This document shows, piece by piece, positions 49,984 to 60,942 of a stretch of 64,000 bases of DNA; the stretch's first letter is position 1; the number at the start of each line of letters is the position of its first letter. The notes under the pieces were generated by a model. The model saw only the letters and a program-made list of their open reading frames with translations. It was not told the origin of the DNA and did not search any database. Source of the DNA: an uncultured Bacteroidia bacterium (lineage in GTDB: Bacteria > Bacteroidota > Bacteroidia > Bacteroidales > UBA932). Location: positions 1-64,000 of the forward strand of contig CADAND010000016.1 in the NCBI GenBank assembly GCA_902789245.1. The letters are read 5' to 3'. Position numbers and translations under genes: made by a program.

Positions 49984-50949
49984 CTAGTTCATCGCCTTGA
50001 CCTTCGCGAGGAAGTCGCGGACGTGCTGGGTGTACTCTTTCGGATACTTGGCGTAGGAGTTGGCGTGGACGGCGCCGGGGGCGACCCACATCTCCTTGTA
50101 GCCGCTGGTCTTGGCGTCGTAGTTGAGCTGCAGGTGGCTGAAGGGGACGAAGTCGTCGGCGTCGCCGTGGATGAAGAGCATCGGGCGGTCGCACTTGGCG
50201 AGCTGCTTGACGGGAGAGGCTTCCCAGAAGCCCCAGCCGTATTTCAGCCGGGTCACGAGGCTGGCGCTCTGGAGCACGTCGGGCGGGATGAAGCGGAAAT
50301 CCTGCCGGCGGTTGTTGTTGAACTGGCGGATGACGGATGCGTAGCCGCAGTCCTCCACGAAGCAGCGGACGTAGTCGGGGAGGGGATCCCCGCTGGTCAT
50401 CATGACCGTGGCGGCGCCCATGGACACGCCGTGGAGCACCATGAAATCATCCTGGAAGATGTCGTGTGCGACCGGGATCCATTTCTCGATGTCGAGGCGG
50501 TCGTACCAGCCCATCTGGATGTGGTCGCCTTCGGAATAGCCGTGGTACTGCAGGTCCGGGAAGAGGACGTTGTAGTTGAACTCGTCGCGGTACATGCGCA
50601 CCAGGTACATGAACACGATGTGGTTGTCCTTGTAGCCGTGCACGACGATGGCCGTGCCCCGGGCGCTGGCGGGATCCTTCGCGCCCACGTAGCAGGCGTG
50701 CACCTTGAAGTCGCGGTGGCCCGCGATGGTGGTGTCCTTTAGGATGCCTGCCACCTTGAGGGAGTCGTACCAGGCCGTGCTGCCGGGCATGAGGGAGTCC
50801 GCCTTGTGGCGGGTGCGCCCGATGTCCTCGACGCCGTGCGGCGCGGGATTGAGGGCGTAGCGGCTCATAAACGTGCCTGCCGCAAGGCTGAAGACAGCCC
50901 AGACGGCCGCGATGATGACGATAAGTCGGGTGAATTTTTTCTTTTTCAT
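49984..50949 (-). CDS. Membrane-anchored alpha/beta-hydrolase
   Basis: The 321-residue protein starts with a signal-anchor (MKKKKFTRLIVIIAAVWAVFSLAAGTFMS). GTAIVVHGYKDNHIVF is the oxyanion strand, LHGVSMGAATVMM holds the nucleophile Ser (GVSMGA), MLFIHGDADDFVPFSH the acid Asp, and VAPGAVHANSYAKYP the His. This matches the YqkD/FrsA-like serine hydrolases of the periplasm or membrane surface. Substrate unknown. Its promoter box (TATCTTTG, minus) at 50995-51002 faces the glpA promoter. Confidence 0.85.
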   Translation of the reverse strand: MKKKKFTRLIVIIAAVWAVFSLAAGTFMSRYALNPAPHGVEDIGRTRHKADSLMPGSTAWYDSLKVAGILKDTTIAGHRDFKVHACYVGAKDPASARGTAIVVHGYKDNHIVFMYLVRMYRDEFNYNVLFPDLQYHGYSEGDHIQMGWYDRLDIEKWIPVAHDIFQDDFMVLHGVSMGAATVMMTSGDPLPDYVRCFVEDCGYASVIRQFNNNRRQDFRFIPPDVLQSASLVTRLKYGWGFWEASPVKQLAKCDRPMLFIHGDADDFVPFSHLQLNYDAKTSGYKEMWVAPGAVHANSYAKYPKEYTQHVRDFLAKVKAMN

Positions 50950-50994
50950 ATCGAAATGAACGTCATTTGTAACAATATGTTGTTACAAGCCCTG

Positions 50995-51022
50995 CAAAGA
51001 TAACGAAGATTTCGTAAATTTG
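50995..51022. promoter_or_regulatory. Divergent -7 boxes: hydrolase (-) and glp operon (+)
   Basis: TATCTTTG (minus, 50995-51002) serves the hydrolase, with a 45-base leader. TAAATTTG (plus, 51015-51022) lies 19 bases before the glpA ATG. Upstream, TTTGTAACAATATGTTGTTACAA (50967-50989) is a near-palindrome, with TTGTAACA-like arms around ATATG, and is a possible operator for the glp genes. Confidence 0.55.
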
Positions 51023-51041
51023 CAGGATAAGAAGTTTTTTA

Positions 51042-52637
51042 ATGGATCCAAGAGAATTTGACGTCATCATCCTGGGCGGCGGCGTCGTAGGGGCGGGCAC
51101 GATGCGTGACTGCGCCATGCGCGGCCTGCGCGCGCTGCTGATCGAGCGCGCGGACATCGCGACAGGAGCCAGCGGCCGCAACCACGGCCTGCTGCACTCC
51201 GGCGCCCGCTATGCCGTGAACGATCCCGAGTCGGCGGCCGAGTGCATCGCAGAGAACCAGATCCTCCGGCGCATCGCGGCGCACTGCATCGAGCCGACGG
51301 GCGGCCTGTTCATCTCTCTCCCGGAGGATGACCTCTCCTATCAGCATACTTTCGTCGAAGCTTGCCGCAAGGCGGGCATCGGCGCGGAAATCATAGACCC
51401 GAAACTGGCCCGCGAGATGGAGCCGTCCGTCAACCCGGACCTCATCGGCGCCGTGCGCGTGCCGGACGCCAGCGTGGACCCGTTCCGCCTGTGCGCCTCC
51501 AACATGCTGGACGCGAAGCTGCGCGGTGCCCAGGTGCGCCTGCGCACGGAAGTGACCGGCTTCATCCGCGAAGGCGACACCATCCGGGGCGTGCACACGC
51601 GCAACGTCCAGACGGGCCGCGAGACGGATTACTACGCGCCGGTGGTGGTGAACGCCTGTGGCGTGTGGGGCCAGGAGGTCGCGCAGATGGCGGGGGTGCA
51701 GGTCGGGATGTTCCCGTCCAAGGGCGCCCTGCTGATCTTCGCGCACCGCGTGAACAACATGGTCATCAACCGCTGCCGCAAACCGTCCAACGCCGACATC
51801 CTCGTGCCGGGCGACACGGTCTGCATCATCGGCACGACCTCCACGCGCATCCCGCTGGAGAACTGCCACAAGGTGTCCGTGACGCCGGACGAGGTGACGC
51901 TCCTCGTCACCGAAGGCGCCAAGCTGACGCCAGCCCTGTCCGAGACCCGCATCCTGCGGGCATTCGCGGGCGTACGCCCGCTGGTCAGCGACGACAACGA
52001 CCCGACGGGGCGCAACATCTCCCGCGGCATCGTCTGCCTCGACCATGAGACGCGCGACGGCCTGAAGGGCTTCGTGACCATCACGGGCGGCAAGCTGACG
52101 ACCTATCGCCTGATGGCCGAGATGGCCACGGACCTGGTCTGCAGCAAGCTGGGCGTGAACAAGGCCTGCGAGACGGCCACGACCCCGCTGCCCGGCTCGG
52201 AGGGGCGCAGCTACGAAGAGCTGGCCCGCCAGATTTGGGAAGCGCCCTCGACGGCGCAGAAGGCCGCGACGGCCCGCCTGGGCTCCGTCGTGTCCGAGGT
52301 GCCGAAACGCAGCCGGCAGGACGAAGCGCTCGTGTGCGAGTGCGAGGAAGTGCCGGTCTGGGAAGTCAATAACGCATTCGAGCGCATGGGCGTGTCGTCG
52401 CTGACGGACCTGCGCCGCCGCACCCGCGTCGGCATGGGCACCTGCCAGGGCGAATTCTGCGCCTGCCGTGCGGCCGGCCTGCTGGCCAAGGCGCAGGACT
52501 GCGCCGCGCGCGAGCGCGCCGACCTGCTCAAGTTCATGGGCGAGCGCTGGAAGGGCAATTTCCCCATTGGCTGGGGCGAATCGCTCCGCGAAGCGGAATA
52601 CACGCAGTGGGTCTATAAACACGTGTTGGGCTTATGA
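51042..52637 (+). CDS. glpA: Anaerobic glycerol-3-phosphate dehydrogenase, subunit A
   Basis: The 531-residue flavoprotein has an FAD-binding start DVIILGGGVVGAGTMRDCAMRGL (residues 6-28) and SGRNHGLLHSGARY. A C-terminal [2Fe-2S]-type BFD domain has cysteines in ALVCECEEVPVWEV and GTCQGEFCACR. With GlpB and GlpC it oxidises sn-glycerol-3-phosphate to dihydroxyacetone phosphate and passes electrons to the quinone pool without oxygen. It leads a five-gene operon and overlaps glpB by 4 bases (ATGA). Confidence 0.96.
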   Translation: MDPREFDVIILGGGVVGAGTMRDCAMRGLRALLIERADIATGASGRNHGLLHSGARYAVNDPESAAECIAENQILRRIAAHCIEPTGGLFISLPEDDLSYQHTFVEACRKAGIGAEIIDPKLAREMEPSVNPDLIGAVRVPDASVDPFRLCASNMLDAKLRGAQVRLRTEVTGFIREGDTIRGVHTRNVQTGRETDYYAPVVVNACGVWGQEVAQMAGVQVGMFPSKGALLIFAHRVNNMVINRCRKPSNADILVPGDTVCIIGTTSTRIPLENCHKVSVTPDEVTLLVTEGAKLTPALSETRILRAFAGVRPLVSDDNDPTGRNISRGIVCLDHETRDGLKGFVTITGGKLTTYRLMAEMATDLVCSKLGVNKACETATTPLPGSEGRSYEELARQIWEAPSTAQKAATARLGSVVSEVPKRSRQDEALVCECEEVPVWEVNNAFERMGVSSLTDLRRRTRVGMGTCQGEFCACRAAGLLAKAQDCAARERADLLKFMGERWKGNFPIGWGESLREAEYTQWVYKHVLGL

Positions 52638-53755
52638 GATTCGATACTGTCATCATCGGCGGCGGCCTGGCCGGCCTGGTAGCCGGCATCAGCCTGCAGC
52701 AGGCAGGCCGCAGCACCGCCATCGTCAGCACCGGGCAGAACGCCCTGCATTTTTTCTCCGGCAGCTTCGAGTCCATGAAGGAGGCGCCGGAGCGGCTGAC
52801 CGCGCTCTTCGCGGGCGCCGGTATCCGGGTGCATTACAATCCCGGCGTGCGCCTGACGCCGCTGGGCACCTTCCGCGAAGCGGAGCTCTCGCTGGAGGAT
52901 ATCAGCCTCTTCCCCGAGGCGAAATTCGCCGACAAGGCGCTGCTGGCCTGCGTGCCGGGCTACCTGGATTTCTTTCCCGCCTTCCTGGCGGAAGGGCTGG
53001 AGAAGCAGGGCATCCAGTGCCGCCTGTGCTCCCTGGACCTGCCGGAGGAGCTGCAGGACGGCTCCGTGGAGCGGCGCTCGGTCCAGTTGGCGCGCCTGGT
53101 GGACCGCGACTGGAAGAAGATCGTCCAGCAGATCCGCCTGATGATCCAGGACGAGGACGCCGTGATCCTGCCGCAGCTCTTCGGCCTGCAGGACGCGTCC
53201 GTGCCGGAGCACCTGCGCCAGGAGATTCCCGCGCGCGTGGTCTTCGCCGGCACGATGCCCCCGTCGATCCCGGGCATCCGCACGCAGCGGCTCCTCAAGC
53301 GCCGCTACGAAGTGCTCGGCGGCACGTACCTGGGTGGCGACGAGGCCGTGGAAGCCCAGGTGGAGGGGAATAAGATCCTGAGCGTGCGGACGCACAACCT
53401 GGAGGCGCACGCCCTGGAGGCGTCGCACTTCATCCTCGCCTCCGGCGGCTTCTTCTCCAAGGGCCTGCGGTCCAATCCGTTCCGCGTCTGGGAGCCGGTC
53501 TTCGGCGTGGACGTGGACTTCGACGAGGACCGCAACGCCTGGTACAATGAGGAGTTTGTCGGCGACCAGCCGTACATGCAGTACGGCGTCAGGACCGACG
53601 TGACGCTGCATCCCCTCGTGGACGGGCAGCCGCGCGGGAACCTCTACGCCATCGGCTCCGTGCTGGGCGGCACGCGCCCCGAGCTCGGCTCGGGCGCCGG
53701 ACTCGCCATCCGCACCGCCTTCCTCGCTGTCGATAAAATCCTGGAAAGCCTATGA
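52634..53755 (+). CDS. glpB: Anaerobic glycerol-3-phosphate dehydrogenase, subunit B
   Basis: The 373-residue protein begins FDTVIIGGGLAGLVAGISLQ (FAD/NAD-binding Rossmann fold). It has GQNALHFFSGSFE and a C-terminal GSVLGGTRPELGSGAGLAIRTAF, which is the GlpB signature for the second flavin/NAD fold. It couples GlpA to GlpC. ATGA overlaps with glpA at the start and with glpC at the end show tight translational coupling. Confidence 0.93.
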   Translation: MRFDTVIIGGGLAGLVAGISLQQAGRSTAIVSTGQNALHFFSGSFESMKEAPERLTALFAGAGIRVHYNPGVRLTPLGTFREAELSLEDISLFPEAKFADKALLACVPGYLDFFPAFLAEGLEKQGIQCRLCSLDLPEELQDGSVERRSVQLARLVDRDWKKIVQQIRLMIQDEDAVILPQLFGLQDASVPEHLRQEIPARVVFAGTMPPSIPGIRTQRLLKRRYEVLGGTYLGGDEAVEAQVEGNKILSVRTHNLEAHALEASHFILASGGFFSKGLRSNPFRVWEPVFGVDVDFDEDRNAWYNEEFVGDQPYMQYGVRTDVTLHPLVDGQPRGNLYAIGSVLGGTRPELGSGAGLAIRTAFLAVDKILESL

Positions 53756-54966
53756 GACATCAAGAGAAGACCAGCAGCAAGCACAATTTCGAGGAGTGCA
53801 TGAAGTGCACCGTGTGCACGGTCTACTGTCCTGTGCTCCAGGTCAATCCGCGCTATCCCGGCCCCAAGCAGGCCGGCCCGGACGGAGAGCGGCTCCGCCT
53901 CAAGGATCCGTACTTCTTCCACTATGCGTTGAAATATTGCATGAACTGCAAGCGCTGCGAAGTGGCCTGCCCGTCCGGCGTGGACGTGGCGGACCTGATC
54001 CAGTCCGCGCGCATCAGATATGACCATTCCGCGCCGAAGCTGCGCGACCGCATCCTGGCGTCCACCGACCTGATGGGCACGGTGACGCGTCCGCTCGCGC
54101 CGGTGGTGAATGGCGTGACCGGCCTCGGCCTGACGCGCAGCGTCCTGGACGCCACGCTGCAGATCGACCACCGGCGCGTGTTCCCGAAATACAGCGGCTG
54201 CAGCTTCGAATTCTGGCTGAAGCGCCGGGCGAAGGAGCAGGCCATGTACCTCGATCAGGTGGCCTACTTCCACGGCTGCTATGTCAATTACAACTATCCC
54301 CAGCTCGGCAAGGACCTGGTCAAGGTGCTGAACGCGCTGGGCGTGGGCGTCCAGCTGCTGGACGGGGAGAAGTGCTGCGGCATCGCCATGATCACCAACG
54401 GCATGTCCGCCCGCGCCACGAAGAACGCGGTGCACAACATCGAGTGCCTGCGCAAGGCGGGCGCCGCCACGGGCATGAAGGTGCTGACTACCTCATCGAG
54501 CTGCACCATGACCTTGCGCGACGAGTATCCCAATCTGCTGGGCGTGGACAACGCCGACGTGCGGGACGCCGTGCAGATGGCCACGCGCTTCGTGTTCGAG
54601 CGGCTGGAAGCCGGCGCCACGCTGCGCTTCAAGCCCGACTACCACAAGAAGGTGGCTTACCACGTGCCCTGCCACATGGAGCGCCTGGGCTGGGGCGTCT
54701 TCTCCGAGCGGCTGCTCCGGATGATTCCGGGTGTGGAGTTCACGCTGCTGGACTCCGCCTGCTGCGGCATCGCCGGCACCTACGGCTTCAAGAAAGAGAA
54801 CTACGAGGCCTCGCAGGCCATCGGCGCGCCGCTCTTCGAGCAGATCCGCGCTGTGGATCCTGAGGTCGTCGCGTGCGACTGCGAGACCTGCAAGTGGCAG
54901 ATAGAAATGTCCACGGGCTATTCCGTGCAGAACCCGATATCCATTTTAGCTGACGCCATCCTATGA
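53752..54966 (+). CDS. glpC: Anaerobic glycerol-3-phosphate dehydrogenase, subunit C
   Basis: The 404-residue membrane-linked iron-sulfur subunit has two 4Fe-4S clusters (ECMKCTVCTVYCPV and YCMNCKRCEVACPSGVDV). Two CCG domains of the heterodisulfide-reductase kind follow (YFHGCYVNYNYPQ with GEKCCGIAM; YHVPCHMERLG with SACCGIAGTYGF). It transfers electrons to menaquinone. It overlaps the downstream phosphodiesterase gene by 4 bases. Confidence 0.95.
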   Translation: MRHQEKTSSKHNFEECMKCTVCTVYCPVLQVNPRYPGPKQAGPDGERLRLKDPYFFHYALKYCMNCKRCEVACPSGVDVADLIQSARIRYDHSAPKLRDRILASTDLMGTVTRPLAPVVNGVTGLGLTRSVLDATLQIDHRRVFPKYSGCSFEFWLKRRAKEQAMYLDQVAYFHGCYVNYNYPQLGKDLVKVLNALGVGVQLLDGEKCCGIAMITNGMSARATKNAVHNIECLRKAGAATGMKVLTTSSSCTMTLRDEYPNLLGVDNADVRDAVQMATRFVFERLEAGATLRFKPDYHKKVAYHVPCHMERLGWGVFSERLLRMIPGVEFTLLDSACCGIAGTYGFKKENYEASQAIGAPLFEQIRAVDPEVVACDCETCKWQIEMSTGYSVQNPISILADAIL

Positions 54967-55832
54967 AACGCTGGTTCCTTCTTCCCCTGATCCTTCTGGC
55001 GGCCTGCCAGAGCAAGCCAGTCATCGACGTGCAGGCGCACCGCGGCGGCGCGGGCCTGATGCCCGAGAACACCATTCCCGCGATGCAGAACGCCCTCGAC
55101 CTGGGCGTGAATACGCTCGAGTTCGACCTGCATCTCTCGCAGGACGGACAGGTGGTGGTCTCGCACGACAGCTACTTCCATCCGCGCTACTCCACGCGTC
55201 CGGACGGATCGCTGATCCAGGAAGAGGACGAGAAAGAATACCTCTACACGATGCCTTACGACAGCATCGCGAAATACGACGTGGGGCAGCGCTTCGTGGA
55301 GCGCTGGCCCGGCCAGGCGAAGATGGCCGTCAGCAAGCCGCTGGCGTCCGATCTGATTGACTTCGCCGAGAGCTACGCGAAGAAGCCTGTGAACTACAAT
55401 ATCGAGATCAAATCCTGGCCCGGTGAGGGGGAGGGGATGCTCTGGCCCGAGTACCATGTCTTCTGCGACACCTGCGTGCCGCTGCTGCTCTCCAAGAACC
55501 TCGGCAAACGCCTGATCGTCCAGAGCTTCGATACGCGTGCGCTGAACTACATGCACGCGCAGTGGCCGGAGCTCACGCTCTCTTACCTGACCGAGGACTA
55601 CGACGGCGGCGACATCGAGGCGCTGCTGCAGAACCTGGATTTCATCCCGCAGTGGTGGAGCCCGGAGTCCAGCGTCGTGACGGCCGAGAATGTGGCCTGG
55701 TGCCACGCGCACGGCATCGGTGTCGTCCCCTGGACGGTGGACGATCCGGCCGAGATGCTGCGCCTGGTGGACTGCGGCGTGGAGGCCATCATCTCCAATT
55801 ATCCTGACGTTTTGATTCAAACCGTAAGATAG
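54963..55832 (+). CDS. Glycerophosphodiester phosphodiesterase lipoprotein
   Basis: The 289-residue GDPD-family protein has a lipobox ILLAAC (Cys15). IDVQAHRGGAGLMPENTIPAMQNALDLGVNTLEFDLHLSQDGQVVVSHD contains the catalytic His, Glu and Asp of the TIM-barrel phosphodiesterases. IQSFD and GIGVVPWTVDDPAEM near the end fit too. It releases glycerol-3-phosphate from glycerophosphodiesters outside the inner membrane, feeding GlpT, whose gene starts one base after its stop. It corresponds to GlpQ in role. Confidence 0.93.
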   Translation: MKRWFLLPLILLAACQSKPVIDVQAHRGGAGLMPENTIPAMQNALDLGVNTLEFDLHLSQDGQVVVSHDSYFHPRYSTRPDGSLIQEEDEKEYLYTMPYDSIAKYDVGQRFVERWPGQAKMAVSKPLASDLIDFAESYAKKPVNYNIEIKSWPGEGEGMLWPEYHVFCDTCVPLLLSKNLGKRLIVQSFDTRALNYMHAQWPELTLSYLTEDYDGGDIEALLQNLDFIPQWWSPESSVVTAENVAWCHAHGIGVVPWTVDDPAEMLRLVDCGVEAIISNYPDVLIQTVR

Positions 55833-55833
55833 C

Positions 55834-57204
55834 ATGCTCCCGTTCCTCAAGCAGCCGGCGTACAAGCCGGCCGAGACCGGCCCCGAGGCCGACGCCAAGT
55901 ACAAGCGTCTGCGCCTGCAGGTCTTTCTGGGCGCGTTCATCGGCTACGCCGGATTCTACCTGGTCCGCAAGAACCTCTCGATGGCCATCCCGGCCATGGC
56001 GCCGCTCGGCTTCGAGAAGACGGAGCTGGGCTTCGTGCTGGGCCTGAACGCCGCGGCCTACGCCCTGTCCAAGTTCCTGATGGGCAGCGTGTCCGACCGC
56101 TCCAACGCGCGGGTATTCCTGCCCCTGGGGCTCATCCTGACGGCCATTTCGATGTGCTTCATGATCGTCCCGATCCAGTGGATCGGCGCGGAGCACAAGG
56201 CCCTTGCCATCGTGGTGATGGGTGTGCTGAACTGCCTCGTCGGCTGGTTCAACGGCATGGGCTGGCCCCCTTGCGGCCGCGTGATGACGCACTGGTTCTC
56301 CCCGGGCGAGCGCGGCACGATGATGAGCATCTGGAACTGCGCGCACAACGTGGGCGGCGCCCTGGTGGGGCCGATGGCCACGTACGGCGCCGCCTGGTTC
56401 GGCAGCTGGTTCTACGGCTCGCATGAGGAGCTCTATTTCCTGATCGGCACCTTCGCCTTCCCGGCCGCCGTGGCGCTCTTTATCGCGCTGCTCGCCTACG
56501 TGCTCCTGCGCGATACGCCGCAGTCCTGCGGCCTGCCGTCCGTGGAGGCCTGGCGCAATGATTATCCGAAGAATTATTCCGAGAAGCACGAGGAGACGCT
56601 ATCCACGAAGGAGATCCTCTTCCAGCACGTGCTCAACAATAGGTTTTTATGGTTCATCGCCCTGTCGAACGCCTTCGTGTACATGGTGCGCTACGGCTGC
56701 CTGGACTGGGCGCCGACCATCCTGACGGAGAAGGGGATCGACCTCAAGAGCGCCGGCTGGGCGTATTTCGCCTATGAGTTCGCGGCCATCCCGGGCACGC
56801 TCCTCTGCGGCTGGCTCTCCGACAAGCTCTTCCATGGGCGCCGGGCCATGCCCACGATGCTCTTCATGGCGCTGGTGCTGGTGTTTATCGTGCTGTACTG
56901 GCTCAATCTGGACAATCTCACCATCGTGATTATCAGCCTGATCGGCATCGGCTTCTTCATCTACGGGCCGGTGATGCTGATCGGCGTGCAGGCGCTTGAC
57001 CTGGCGCCGAAGAACGCCGCCGGCACGGCCGCAGGCCTGACCGGCTTCTTCGGCTACTTCCTGGGCACCTTCATCCTCGCCAACACCGTCATTGGCTGGG
57101 TCGCGCAGACCGCAGGCTGGAGCGTGACCTTCGTCCTGCTTATCGCCGCCTGCGTCCTCGCCATCGTCTTCATGGGCCTCACGCTCAAGCAGGAGAAGCG
57201 GTAA
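55834..57204 (+). CDS. glpT: Glycerol-3-phosphate:phosphate antiporter
   Basis: The 456-residue MFS transporter of the organophosphate:phosphate antiporter family starts AYKPAETGPEADAKYKRLRLQVFLGAFIGYAGFYLVRKNLSMAIP. This Y(A/S)GFYLVRKN is the GlpT/UhpT signature with the substrate-phosphate Arg. LSKFLMGSVSDRSNARVFLP follows, and a second-half signature AIPGTLLCGWLSDKLF. It imports G3P in exchange for phosphate. It is the last gene of the glpABC-phosphodiesterase-glpT operon. Confidence 0.95.
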   Translation: MLPFLKQPAYKPAETGPEADAKYKRLRLQVFLGAFIGYAGFYLVRKNLSMAIPAMAPLGFEKTELGFVLGLNAAAYALSKFLMGSVSDRSNARVFLPLGLILTAISMCFMIVPIQWIGAEHKALAIVVMGVLNCLVGWFNGMGWPPCGRVMTHWFSPGERGTMMSIWNCAHNVGGALVGPMATYGAAWFGSWFYGSHEELYFLIGTFAFPAAVALFIALLAYVLLRDTPQSCGLPSVEAWRNDYPKNYSEKHEETLSTKEILFQHVLNNRFLWFIALSNAFVYMVRYGCLDWAPTILTEKGIDLKSAGWAYFAYEFAAIPGTLLCGWLSDKLFHGRRAMPTMLFMALVLVFIVLYWLNLDNLTIVIISLIGIGFFIYGPVMLIGVQALDLAPKNAAGTAAGLTGFFGYFLGTFILANTVIGWVAQTAGWSVTFVLLIAACVLAIVFMGLTLKQEKR

Positions 57205-57251
57205 CACCGCCCTCCACAACGCCAACGCACGGCAAGCCTTTTTTCTATGGG

Positions 57252-58610
57252 CTAGAAGATGTAGTTCAGGCCGATCTTCATGCCGATGCCGGAACCGTCG
57301 TTGTTCTTCCAGCCGAAGCTCTTGCCGTCGTAGAAAGACTTGCCGAACTCGAAGCTGATGTTGAAGTTCTGGTTCATGATGACGTGCAGGCCGAGACCGG
57401 CGCTCGTGTGGAGCCCGTCCGTGCGGCCGGTGTAGAAGTCGGAGGCGAAGTAATCCTTGCCGCCCACGGAAGCGACCGGGAAGTCTTTCAGATCCTGGCC
57501 CAGCCCCTTCATCTGCTCCAGCCGGTAAGGCACCACGACCATGCCCAGGTCGATGAACGGGTTCGTGGCGAGCGCCCAGTTCTGGTTGATCCAGCGGAAC
57601 TTCGCAAAGGTCCAGCGGAGCTCCAGGTTGGCCCAGACGTAGCTGTTGCCCTGCAGGCGGTTCGCCACGGTACCGCGGACGGAACTGATGGAGCCCAGGC
57701 CGTCGGTAATGACGTTCTTGCGATTGACCGGCTGGATGGTCTGCAGCGAATAGAAGGGCGCGTTGCCGGCCAGCAAGCCCTGGAAGGCCAGGTGCGCGCC
57801 GAACACGACGCGGTCGCCCAGCGGGAAGAACTGGCGGAGGTGAATGGCCAGCTTGAGGTAGTCGTTGCGGTAAGTACGCTTGCCGTTCAGGAAGTCCGGC
57901 GAGCCGAAAAGGAAGGCCTCGATGTTGGTACCGCGGGTCGGGTTGTTCTCGTGGTCGCGCGTGTCGTAGACGACGCCGAGCTTGATGTCAAGATGGTTGC
58001 CGCCGTAGGCTTCCTCGATCGGGATGATGCCGTAGTTGACATAGAGGTCGTAGAGGGAATAGTCGCTGTTGATATCCAGGCTCTTGTTGACGGCGTGCCC
58101 CGTCTTGTAGCTGTTGAAGGCGATGCCGGCGACCCAGCCCCAGTGGCCCGAACCGATCCGGCCCTGCGTCGTGAGTTCGAAACGGATGTCATCGCGCCGC
58201 ATCAGGTAGAAACCGTGGCCGTCCACGATCTTGTTCAGGTCCGGGACGAACAGGGAGGCGGCGCCGTTGAAGCCGTAGAAGTTGGTCGTCTTGTTGCCCA
58301 GATACGTCAGGTCGGCGGAAACGCGCAGACCCCGGATCAGGGACTTGCTGTCGAAATAGGCGTGGAGCACCGAGTTTCCCTTGGTATAGCGGGATGCTTC
58401 CACGTTGATCTTCCAAAGATAATCGGGATAGACGGTACCGTCTCCGTATTGATAGATGTCCAACAGGGCGCCGTACTGGAAGCCGAGGTCGGAAGAGTAG
58501 CTGACCGCGGGCAGCGGGCCGAAGTTGAGACCGGTTTTTCTGATTTCTTCCTGGGCGGAAGCGGAGCAGACCGCTGCGAGGAGCAGCGCGAGCGTGATCA
58601 GTCTTTTCAT
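57252..58610 (-). CDS. Omp85-superfamily outer-membrane barrel without POTRA domains
   Basis: The 452-residue protein has a Sec signal (MKRLITLALLLAAVCSASAQ). The barrel carries Omp85 family features: LGVVYDTRDHENNPTRGTNIEAF in the early second half and SISSVRGTVANRLQGN, the loop-6 RG motif, ending with GIGMKIGLNYIF. The N-terminus directly enters the barrel, so the POTRA repeats of BamA/TamA are missing. This resembles the short barrel-only family (surface antigen/patatin-associated). It sits convergent to glpT and divergent to glpK, inside the glycerol cluster; whether it serves it is unknown. Confidence 0.8.
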   Translation of the reverse strand: MKRLITLALLLAAVCSASAQEEIRKTGLNFGPLPAVSYSSDLGFQYGALLDIYQYGDGTVYPDYLWKINVEASRYTKGNSVLHAYFDSKSLIRGLRVSADLTYLGNKTTNFYGFNGAASLFVPDLNKIVDGHGFYLMRRDDIRFELTTQGRIGSGHWGWVAGIAFNSYKTGHAVNKSLDINSDYSLYDLYVNYGIIPIEEAYGGNHLDIKLGVVYDTRDHENNPTRGTNIEAFLFGSPDFLNGKRTYRNDYLKLAIHLRQFFPLGDRVVFGAHLAFQGLLAGNAPFYSLQTIQPVNRKNVITDGLGSISSVRGTVANRLQGNSYVWANLELRWTFAKFRWINQNWALATNPFIDLGMVVVPYRLEQMKGLGQDLKDFPVASVGGKDYFASDFYTGRTDGLHTSAGLGLHVIMNQNFNISFEFGKSFYDGKSFGWKNNDGSGIGMKIGLNYIF

Positions 58611-58636
58611 TGCAAATAATCGTGGTTATTGTCTGA

Positions 58637-58683
58637 CAAAGATAGCAAATAATTCCTTTTCCTCCTTTTTGTTGTTATCTTTG
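58637..58683. promoter_or_regulatory. Divergent -7 boxes: Omp85-like (-) and glpK (+)
   Basis: Minus TATCTTTG at 58637-58644 (26 bases from the barrel ATG) and plus TATCTTTG at 58676-58683 (29 bases from the glpK ATG) are both perfect. A 31-base spacer between them could hold a shared operator. Confidence 0.7.
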
Positions 58684-58712
58684 TATGACTGATAACCTTT
58701 ACCTACTGAATC

Positions 58713-60191
<1,479 letters not shown>

Positions 60192-60202
60192 TCCTTTAGA
60201 CT

Positions 60203-60940
60203 ATGCAACAATACCTCTTCGAATTCCTCGGCACGCTCGTGCTCGTGCTGCTCGGCGACGGCGTCTGCGCCGCCTCCTCCCTCAACCATTCCAAGGCGAA
60301 AGGCGCCGGCTGGGTGGTCATCACCCTCGGCTGGGGCTTCGCCGTGATGATCGGCGTGCTCATCGCCGGACCGGTGTCCGGCGCGCACCTCAACCCCGTC
60401 GTCACCCTGGGCCTCGCCCTCGCGGGCACCTTCCCCTGGGCCTCCGTCGCCGGCTACATCGTCGCCCAGATGCTGGGCGGTTTCGCGGGCGCCGTGCTCG
60501 TGTGGGTATTCTATAAAGATCATTACAAGGCTACTGCCGACCAGCCGGACACCATCCTCGGCACCTTCTGCACGATGCCGGCCATCGCGAACAACTGGCG
60601 CAACTTCCTCTGCGAGACCATCGCCACCTGCCTGCTGGTGTTCGTCATCCTGGCGCTCGGTACGAACGGCAACGCCTTCTCCGTCGCGGGTGTGAACGCC
60701 TCCACGGGCTCGATCGGCTCCCTGCCCGTCACCTGCCTGATCATGTCGATCGGCATGTCGCTGGGCGGTGCCACGGGCTACGCCATCAACCCCGCGCGTG
60801 ACCTCGCCCCGCGCTGCGCCCATGCGGTGCTGCCCATCGCGGGCAAGCGCGACAGCGGCTGGAGCTACAGCTGGATCCCCGTCGCCGGCCCGATTGTCGG
60901 CGCCGCCCTCGCCGCCGGCCTCTTCCTGCTGGTTTTCTAG
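60203..60940 (+). CDS. glpF: Aquaglyceroporin (glycerol facilitator)
   Basis: The 245-residue MIP channel has six hydrophobic helices and two half-helix pore motifs: GAHLNPVVTLGLAL, where the usual NPA is NPV, and GYAINPARDLAPR, a standard NPARD with the Asp that marks glycerol channels. It allows passive glycerol entry, trapped by GlpK. The NPV substitution is a small oddity; in some MIPs it occurs without loss of function. Confidence 0.93.
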   Translation: MQQYLFEFLGTLVLVLLGDGVCAASSLNHSKAKGAGWVVITLGWGFAVMIGVLIAGPVSGAHLNPVVTLGLALAGTFPWASVAGYIVAQMLGGFAGAVLVWVFYKDHYKATADQPDTILGTFCTMPAIANNWRNFLCETIATCLLVFVILALGTNGNAFSVAGVNASTGSIGSLPVTCLIMSIGMSLGGATGYAINPARDLAPRCAHAVLPIAGKRDSGWSYSWIPVAGPIVGAALAAGLFLLVF

Positions 60941-60942
60941 CC

